The position numbers and the translations under genes were made by a program. Below, one piece after another: positions 5,320 through 6,925 of a stretch of DNA of 6,925 bases (positions within the stretch are counted from its first letter, which is position 1; the number at the start of each line of letters is the position of its first letter). This stretch comes from Pseudomonadota bacterium (GTDB lineage Bacteria > Myxococcota_A > Polyangia > Polyangiales > Sandaracinaceae): the NCBI GenBank assembly GCA_023427125.1, contig JAEZBP010000838.1, positions 1 through 6,925 on the forward strand, in the 5' to 3' direction. The notes beneath the pieces were generated by a model that was given only the letters and a program-made list of their open reading frames with translations, was not told the origin of the DNA and did not search any database.

Positions 5320-6925
5320 CCCTCTCCCGATCGCGCCGCGCGTGCCGCTGCGGTGGCGCCGCTCGCCACCAGGATCTTTCGCACCTTCGACGTCGTCCGA
5401 TCGCGCGGGAGCGACCGCAGCGAGAGGACGAGCGTGTTTCCGTCGGCGAGCTCGAGCCCTCCCTCGATCACCGCCGCGATGTCCCGGACGGCGTGGAGCC
5501 CGAGGCCGGAGCCCGAGCCGCTCCGGCGATCGAGATCGTCCCCCGTGCGCAAGGGATCGAAGAGGTCCTCGACGTCGCCGGGCGCGACGGGATCGCCCAT
5601 GTCGTGCACGAGGATCCGCGCCTCGCCGCTCGGGCCAGGCGAGAGGGTGATCCGGACGCGTCCCTCTCGCGTCACCTGCACGGCGCGGGCGACGAGATCG
5701 AGCAAGACGAGGCGCGTGATGCGCCGGTCGGTCGCGAGCGCCCGTAGATCCGACGGCGCCTCGAGGCCGAGCTCGACCCCCTTCTGCTGCGCGGCGCTCG
5801 ACATCTCTCGGATGACCTCCTCGGCGACCGTCGCCAGCGACACATCCTCCACCGAGAGCTCGGTGCGGCCGCTCTCTGCGCGCGCCCACTCCATGAATCC
5901 GTCGACGAGGTGCGTCAGGCGGCGCGACGAGCGCGCGATGCGGTCGAGCGGATCCTTGATGCCGGAGGGCATGCTCGCCTCGTCGGCCTGATGCTCGAGG
6001 ATCCGCGCGTGGAGCTGGATCGCCGTGATCGGCGTCCGCAGCTCGTGCGACATCATCCGGAGGAAGTTGCCCTTGATCTGGCTGGCCGTCTCCGCGTTCG
6101 CGCGCGCCTCCTCGAGGTCCTCCATCACGCGCACGAGGTGCTGCTGGCGCTTGGCCGCCTCCTCCGCCAGGCGGAAGAGGTCGCGCTCCTGCGTACCGAG
6201 CGTCGCGCCGAGCAGATCGCGCGCGCGCTTCTCGCTGATCAGGGCGCGCACGCGCGCGGTGAGCTCCGGGATGTAGAAGGGCTTGCGCCAGACGTCGCGC
6301 GCACCGAGCTCGAAGAGGCGCTCGATGTCGCCCCCGGCCTCGCGCCCGGTCAGCACGACGACCGGGTGGCGGGCGAGCTCTCCCTGGGCGCCGAGCGCGC
6401 GGATGACGGACTCGCCTTCCATGACGGGCAAGCCCAGATCGATCAGCGTCAGGTCGGGCCGAAGCCGGAGCGCGCGCTCGATGGCGGTCGCCCCGTCGAG
6501 CGCCGAGACGGTCGCGTGCTCGGGCTCGAGCACCTCGACGAGCAGCCGGTGCAGGGGCTGGTTGTCCTCCACGATCAGCACGAGCGGGCGGCCGTCGCGG
6601 GGGACGGGCCGCAGGTGCAGGCCATCCTGGGCGCGCAGCTCGAGGCGCGCGCGCGCGGCCACGCTCTCGGCGAGGCGGTGGCGCTCGGGGCCCCGCTCGC
6701 CCCTCCTGCGGACCGGCACGCCGCTCGGGGCGCGCTGCGGGACCCGGATCTCGAAGCTCGCGCCGCTGCTCCTCTGCGGATCGATCTGGAGCGTGCCTCC
6801 GAGCAGCGCCACGAAGTCGCGCGAGGTCCCGAGATCGAACGCGACGCCTCCGGCGAGCACGCGGACGCTGCGATCGATCGGCCGCGAGGGATCGAACATG
6901 CGATCGATCGCGTCGGGCGAGACGC
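5316..6925 (-). CDS. Hybrid histidine kinase, C-terminal part: ATPase remnant-REC-coiled coil-HisKA-degenerate HATPase (5' end cut by window edge)
   Basis: There are 535 visible residues, numbered from the first full codon at the right edge; the frame is open there, so the ATG at 6899 is internal. Residues 1-62 are the tail of an HATPase_c domain (F-box MFDP at 9-12, then ALLGG at 39-43 and a closing SFEIRVP strand), with its G2 loop altered to GGVAFDLGTS. After a basic, disordered-looking linker comes a REC domain (about 112-228): E119/D120, phosphoacceptor D162 in LIDLGLP, T192 and K214. A predicted coiled coil (about 245-285) leads to HisKA with His293 in MSHELRTPITA. The final HATPase_c lacks the N-box Asn (R413; the box reads LLDLVARAVQVT) and has DMGDP in place of DxGxG (P445 for the second Gly), while F-box LFDP and G2 GSGSGLGL remain. 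ATP binding is therefore doubtful. No membrane segment is visible. The gene leads the operon seen here, overlapping the receiver gene by four bases. A divergent but active kinase cannot be excluded. Confidence 0.9.
   Translation of the reverse strand, partial: VSPDAIDRMFDPSRPIDRSVRVLAGGVAFDLGTSRDFVALLGGTLQIDPQRSSGASFEIRVPQRAPSGVPVRRRGERGPERHRLAESVAARARLELRAQDGLHLRPVPRDGRPLVLIVEDNQPLHRLLVEVLEPEHATVSALDGATAIERALRLRPDLTLIDLGLPVMEGESVIRALGAQGELARHPVVVLTGREAGGDIERLFELGARDVWRKPFYIPELTARVRALISEKRARDLLGATLGTQERDLFRLAEEAAKRQQHLVRVMEDLEEARANAETASQIKGNFLRMMSHELRTPITAIQLHARILEHQADEASMPSGIKDPLDRIARSSRRLTHLVDGFMEWARAESGRTELSVEDVSLATVAEEVIREMSSAAQQKGVELGLEAPSDLRALATDRRITRLVLLDLVARAVQVTREGRVRITLSPGPSGEARILVHDMGDPVAPGDVEDLFDPLRTGDDLDRRSGSGSGLGLHAVRDIAAVIEGGLELADGNTLVLSLRSLPRDRTTSKVRKILVASGATAAARAARSGEG
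5320..5328 (-). promoter_or_regulatory. Ribosome-binding site and triple-ATG start of the receiver gene
   Basis: GGGAGAGGG on the minus strand directly precedes ATGATGATG (5319-5311). The hybrid-kinase stop TGA (5318-5316) lies within the first two ATG codons. From the GGGAG core the spacing is 4, 7 or 10 bases for the first, second or third ATG, so the exact start is ambiguous. Either way the arrangement implies coupled translation of the two genes. Confidence 0.65.

Overview
The window is uniformly very GC-rich, with G/C at most third codon positions. Its gene families point to a myxobacterium-like deltaproteobacterium (Myxococcota, perhaps Polyangiales/Sandaracinaceae): a PilZ protein with an acidic Pro/Ala/Glu tail, a DUF2378/TIGR02265-like protein, and a compact cluster of hybrid kinase, receiver and kinase. 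The assignment is an inference from family content and composition; there is no marker gene.

Layout, left to right. (1) 1-506, minus: the N-terminal 168 residues of a PilZ-domain protein whose C-terminal Pro/Ala/Glu repeat tail runs off the left edge. (2) 507-622: a short divergent intergenic region with a G6/C6 inverted repeat just upstream of the PilZ start and a possible sigma70-like promoter for the rightward gene. (3) 623-1054, plus: a 143-aa acidic protein resembling the YbjN / type III secretion chaperone fold group. (4) 1055-1216: a convergent intergenic region with a perfect 8-bp-stem hairpin. (5) 1217-2821, minus: an FAD-binding VAO/PCMH-type oxidoreductase of the aldonolactone oxidase type, without the usual FAD-linking histidine. 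(6) 2869-3459, minus: a DUF2378-like protein, 47 nt upstream of the oxidase and probably co-transcribed with it. (7) 3554-4843, minus: a GAF-HisKA-HATPase sensor kinase with all catalytic boxes intact. (8) 4855-5319, minus: a single-domain response regulator. (9) 5316-6925, minus: the C-terminal 535 residues of a hybrid histidine kinase whose N-terminus lies beyond the right edge.

Transcription of the large leftward block probably runs hybrid kinase -> receiver -> GAF kinase, with a 4-nt overlap and an 11-nt gap, so these three are almost certainly one operon. The DUF2378-oxidase pair follows after 94 nt that hold several small inverted repeats, so it may be a separate unit or an attenuated continuation.

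The main point of interest is the signalling operon. The hybrid kinase has a good phosphoacceptor histidine and an intact receiver, but its ATPase domain lacks the N-box asparagine (Arg instead) and the second G1 glycine (Pro instead). The ATPase remnant in front of its receiver also has an eroded G2 loop. The neighbouring GAF kinase is canonical. This suggests, without proving it, that the hybrid protein acts as a phosphotransfer or scaffold partner fed by another kinase. No CRISPR array, tRNA, rRNA, IS element or prophage gene was seen.
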